Below, one piece after another: positions 61,394-64,000 of a stretch of DNA of 64,000 bases. A model generated the notes under the pieces. The model saw only the letters and a list, made by a program, of their open reading frames with translations, was not told where the DNA came from and did not search any database. The translations under genes were made by a program, and so were the position numbers. Position 1 is the first letter of the stretch, and the number at the start of each line of letters is the position of its first letter. This stretch comes from [Mycobacterium] zoologicum. Lineage in GTDB: Bacteria; Actinomycetota; Actinomycetes; Mycobacteriales; Mycobacteriaceae. The stretch spans positions 1,580,147 to 1,644,146 of the forward strand of contig NZ_CP083985.1 of assembly GCF_020172665.1 (NCBI RefSeq), written 5' to 3'.

Positions 61394-62137
61394 ATGGCCG
61401 ACACTCGAGGACCTGCGGTGCCGCCCGCGTTGCGCAAGGCGATGGCACTGCTCAGCGATCCACCTTCCGTTCCCGATGTGAGCAACGGCTATCTTGACCT
61501 GCTGGGGGTTTCGGAAGGCGATGCGACGGAGCAGAACACCGGTGCGATCCAAAGGTTTTGGGCCTCGTCATTCGGGTCGATGTTCTACGACAACACCCAG
61601 GCGCTGGCCCGCCGGACGCTCGAAGCATGGCAGCACCGCACCGACTGGCTGAAGATTCCGGCCGGCGGCGTGGCCCTGGACATCGGTTGCGGGCCCGGCA
61701 GTATCACCGCCTCGCTGGCGCAAGCCGTGGGCGCTGACGGGCTGGCGCTGGGCGTCGACGTCTCCGAGCCGATGCTGGCCCGCGCGGTCCGCATCCAGGC
61801 CGGTCCGCAGGCCGGTTTCCTGCGTGCCGACGCACAACGACTCCCGCTGCGCGACAACACTGTTGACGGGGTCATCTCGATAGCCGCGCTGCAGCTGATC
61901 CCCGACCCGGTGGCGGCGCTGGGCGAGATGGGGCGGGTGCTCAAGCCCGGGGGACGGCTGGTATTGATGGTGCCCACCGCCGGCTCGGCCTCCCGGCTGT
62001 GGCGGCTGCTGCCCAAGGCCGGGGCGCACGTGTTCGGCGACGACGAGATCGCCGATGCCCTCGAAGAGCACGAGTTCACCAGCGTGCGGACCAAGAACTT
62101 CACCACCATTCAGTGGGTGCGGGCCAAGCGAGGCTGA
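61394..62137 (+). CDS. Class I SAM-dependent methyltransferase
   Basis: 247 residues from ATG 61394 with GGGAGTAG upstream. VALDIGCGPGSITASL is motif I, GVDVSEPMLARAV motif II and LGEMGRVLKPGGRLVLM the post-III region: an UbiE/Methyltransf_11 type. The N-terminal 75 residues (helical, NTGAIQRFWASSFGSMFYDN) resemble small-molecule methyltransferases. Substrate unknown. Only 16 bp from nadE, so probably cotranscribed. Confidence 0.88.
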   Translation: MADTRGPAVPPALRKAMALLSDPPSVPDVSNGYLDLLGVSEGDATEQNTGAIQRFWASSFGSMFYDNTQALARRTLEAWQHRTDWLKIPAGGVALDIGCGPGSITASLAQAVGADGLALGVDVSEPMLARAVRIQAGPQAGFLRADAQRLPLRDNTVDGVISIAALQLIPDPVAALGEMGRVLKPGGRLVLMVPTAGSASRLWRLLPKAGAHVFGDDEIADALEEHEFTSVRTKNFTTIQWVRAKRG

Positions 62138-62168
62138 TGTAGAGATCAGTCCAGGATCCGGCTCGAGA

Positions 62169-62375
62169 TCACCACGACCCGGAGCGGATGCCGTAGTACT
62201 CCGCCCAGTACCCCTTGGCATGGGGGCGTTGGGTCTGTTCCGCCATCAGGCCGGGAACCGGGCTGTCGCACGCTAGAAACACATTCTGTTTGCCTTGGTT
62301 GGCCAACAGCGCGCTCCAGCAGTTCCTCTGCGGATAGTTGCCGGTGCGGCCAGTGCAAGACTGACCGTTGTGTAC
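62169..62375 (-). pseudogene. Remnant of a small secreted-type protein
   Basis: In one minus-strand frame, 62375 to the TGA at 62169, the translation VHNGQSCTGRTGNYPQRNCW ... NVFLACDSPVPGLMAEQTQ ... GYWAEYYGIR looks like true protein, with two or three Cys and aromatic residues. It has no start codon: upstream in frame is CRRR and a TGA, while a hydrophobic MAITSLPLSF just beyond that stop could be its ruined signal peptide. I infer a decayed gene. The rest of the 420-bp gap 62138-62558 shows nothing else that I can support. Confidence 0.4.
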
Positions 62376-62558
62376 GCGTCTCCGACATCAAAACGAAAGC
62401 GGCAGTGAAGTAATGGCCATACAATTGGACGGTGGCCGGATCGAATTGATTTGCGCATCGTACGTTCGGCTGACATCAGTTGTTAGCGAAAGCACCTGCC
62501 GCCCATCTTCGAACTCTCGGGTGAACAAATCATCCGAGCCTTCGTTTTCCGGGTCAGG

Positions 62559-63413
62559 TCACTGGATGTGGGACTTTTCCATTGCCTCATTGATCGCTGT
62601 GGCGTCGGGTGCGCAGTCCCCGGCCCCGGGGACCAGGGTCGCCAGCGCCCCGGCGGTACACGCGGCACGCAGCGCATGCGCAACACCGTTGGGCCATTCG
62701 GCGGCCAGCACACCGGCGAACACGTCACCCGCGCCGGAGGTGTCGATGGCGTCGACCACCGCCGCCGGCACGTGCACGGTTCCGTCCGCTCCGGTGTAGC
62801 GCGCCCCGTTCGCGCCCAGCGTGACCACCCGGTGCGGCACCGGATGATCGAACTGCGCGGCTTCGGTCTCGTTGACCACCGCCACGTCGATCAGTCCGGC
62901 CAGCTCGGTCACGTCACCGCCGGACGGGGAGATATTGGCGATCACCGTCGCCCCGGCGGTGCGCGCGATCCGGGCGGCCGCGGCGGCCGTCGCGATCGGA
63001 ATCTCCAACTGCAACAGCAGCACCTGGGCGCCGGCGATCGCGTCGCGTCCGGCGTCGAGGGCGACCGCACGGTTGGCCCCCGGCACCACCACGATGGTGT
63101 TCTGCCCAGCCGTGTCCACGGTGATCACGGCGGCACCACTGGGCCCGGGCACGGTCACCAACCCGGCCGTGTCGACACCGTTGTCTGTCAGGTGCCGACG
63201 CAGTAGCGCACCGGCGTCGTCGTCACCCACCGCACCCACGAAGCAGACCTGCGCACCGGCCCGGGCGGCCGCGACGGCCTGATTGCCGCCCTTGCCGCCG
63301 GGAACGGTGGCCGGTGCCGAACCCAGCACCGTCTCGCCCGGGGCGGGCAGCGCGGCGACGGTGAACACGGTGTCCAGGTTGAGGCTGCCCACCACACACA
63401 CACCCGTCGCCAC
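62559..63413 (-). CDS. rbsK: Ribokinase (PfkB family)
   Basis: 284 residues from GTG 63413 (MATGVCVVGSLNLD); the longer frame upstream is not family-like. VPGGKGGNQAVAAARAGA is PfkB signature 1 and DTSGAGDVFAGVLAAE is signature 2 with the catalytic Asp. It phosphorylates ribose to ribose 5-phosphate, feeding the pentose phosphate pathway shared with RpiB. It matches Rv2436 in position. It is divergent from the membrane cyclase gene, with 85 bp between starts. Confidence 0.93.
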   Translation of the reverse strand: MATGVCVVGSLNLDTVFTVAALPAPGETVLGSAPATVPGGKGGNQAVAAARAGAQVCFVGAVGDDDAGALLRRHLTDNGVDTAGLVTVPGPSGAAVITVDTAGQNTIVVVPGANRAVALDAGRDAIAGAQVLLLQLEIPIATAAAAARIARTAGATVIANISPSGGDVTELAGLIDVAVVNETEAAQFDHPVPHRVVTLGANGARYTGADGTVHVPAAVVDAIDTSGAGDVFAGVLAAEWPNGVAHALRAACTAGALATLVPGAGDCAPDATAINEAMEKSHIQ

Positions 63414-63498
63414 GGTCTCAGCTTCGCATTCACGACCGGGGGATGTGGCGAATCCCTTAGGGTGGGTAACCGTACCAACCGGGGAAGGGAGCCGCCGA

Positions 63499-64000
63499 GT
63501 GGACTCGGCACCGTCGGCAGGCGTGGAGAACATCGCGAACGATGCGGCTCGGCGCTGGCGACTGGGGTCGCGGCTCAGCATCCAAACCAAACTGATGCTG
63601 ATCCTGCTGCTCACCAGCATCGCCTCGGTCGGGATCGTCGGCTTCGTCGAGTTCCAGTACGGTGCAGCCGAATTGCAGCGATCGGTGACCAGCAAGCTGG
63701 TTCAGGCCCGCGAGGCGCAGCGCCGGGCCGTGATCAACCTGTTCGCCGAGATGACCAACTCCCTGGTGATCTTGAGCGGCGGAGAGATGGCGGCCAACGC
63801 GGTCGAGGCATTCACCGCGGGCTTCGACGAACTGGCCCACGCCACAGTCACTCCCGATCAGCAGCGCGCGATCGAGGGCTACTACCGTGACAAGTTCGTC
63901 CAGTCGCTGGCCGAGCGGACCGGCGAGCGCGCGGATGTCGCCGCGCTGCTGCCGACATCGCCCGCACAGCGCTACCTCCAGGCCCGTTACACCGCCGGCT
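63499..64000 (+). CDS. Membrane-anchored cyclase, N-terminal part (Rv2435c-like), cut by window end
   Basis: 167 codons from GTG 63499 (GAAGGGA upstream) to the window edge with no stop. The N-terminus has a basic segment, then one membrane helix (LMLILLLTSIASVGIVGFVEF), then a predicted extracytoplasmic helical sensor region (EAQRRAVINLFAEMTNSLVILSGG). This matches the start of Rv2435c, a receptor-type adenylate/guanylate cyclase with HAMP and class III catalytic domains that would lie beyond the window. Identification is by synteny next to rbsK and by layout. Confidence 0.7.
   Translation, partial: MDSAPSAGVENIANDAARRWRLGSRLSIQTKLMLILLLTSIASVGIVGFVEFQYGAAELQRSVTSKLVQAREAQRRAVINLFAEMTNSLVILSGGEMAANAVEAFTAGFDELAHATVTPDQQRAIEGYYRDKFVQSLAERTGERADVAALLPTSPAQRYLQARYTAG

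Overview
This window is chromosomal DNA of a high-GC actinomycete, almost certainly a non-tuberculous Mycobacterium. From about 17.9 kb to the end, gene order follows the M. tuberculosis block Rv2471 to Rv2435c, read in the opposite direction: aglA, glbO, HNH nuclease, pepN, the Rv2466c oxidoreductase, rpiB, nei1, lipP, tRNA-Gly/tRNA-Pro, tig, clpP1, clpP2, mmuM, clpX, korA, korB, mobA, rpfE, enoyl reductase, valS, folC, ndk, rne, rplU, rpmA, obg, proB, nadE, rbsK and a membrane cyclase. These assignments rest on motif and synteny recognition by eye; no database search was run.

The first 16.4 kb is an accessory defence island. It opens with the tail of an unidentified gene and a DUF6262 (Tn554 TnpC-like) gene, suggesting a recombinase-driven element whose left part lies outside the window. 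Next come a split adenine methyltransferase pair coupled by 4-bp overlaps to a GIY-YIG/helicase protein, a free-standing Mrr-like nuclease with a large unknown C-terminal region, and a minus-strand three-gene Pycsar-type operon: a class III nucleotide cyclase, an E2 ubiquitin-conjugating-like protein with a plausible catalytic Cys, and a Pycsar membrane effector. This block ends inside a type I restriction gene. hsdR is present only from its DEAH box onward, and its N-terminal nuclease and Walker A half is absent from the window. The rest of the type I locus follows: hsdS, a GIY-YIG/DUF4357 gene with an apparent 1-base frameshift, a HEPN (Abi-like) gene and hsdM. The simplest reading is that a defence-loaded mobile element inserted into hsdR, disabling type I restriction while leaving methylation genes and bringing in replacement systems.

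16.4-17.9 kb holds a divergent TetR/alpha-beta hydrolase pair. 17.9-54.3 kb is housekeeping: carbohydrate and redox metabolism, respiratory-supercomplex accessory genes (CtaJ-like, DUF5130), proteostasis (trigger factor, ClpP1P2, ClpX), the anaerobic-type 2-oxoacid:acceptor oxidoreductase KorAB, a resuscitation-promoting factor, and the valS-folC-ndk-rne and rplU-rpmA-obg-proB operons. 54.3-59.2 kb (PE-PPE-domain hydrolase, TetR, P450, MFS transporter, sirtuin) is extra relative to the M. tuberculosis order between proB and nadE. The end carries nadE, a methyltransferase, a decayed gene fragment, rbsK and the start of a membrane cyclase.

Several non-coding structures stand out: two 65-bp copies of a hairpin-ended repeat, perfect inverted repeats at gene ends (one partly inside mmuM), a hairpin abutting the rne ribosome binding site, and a 0.9-kb AT-richer leader before the rpf gene.
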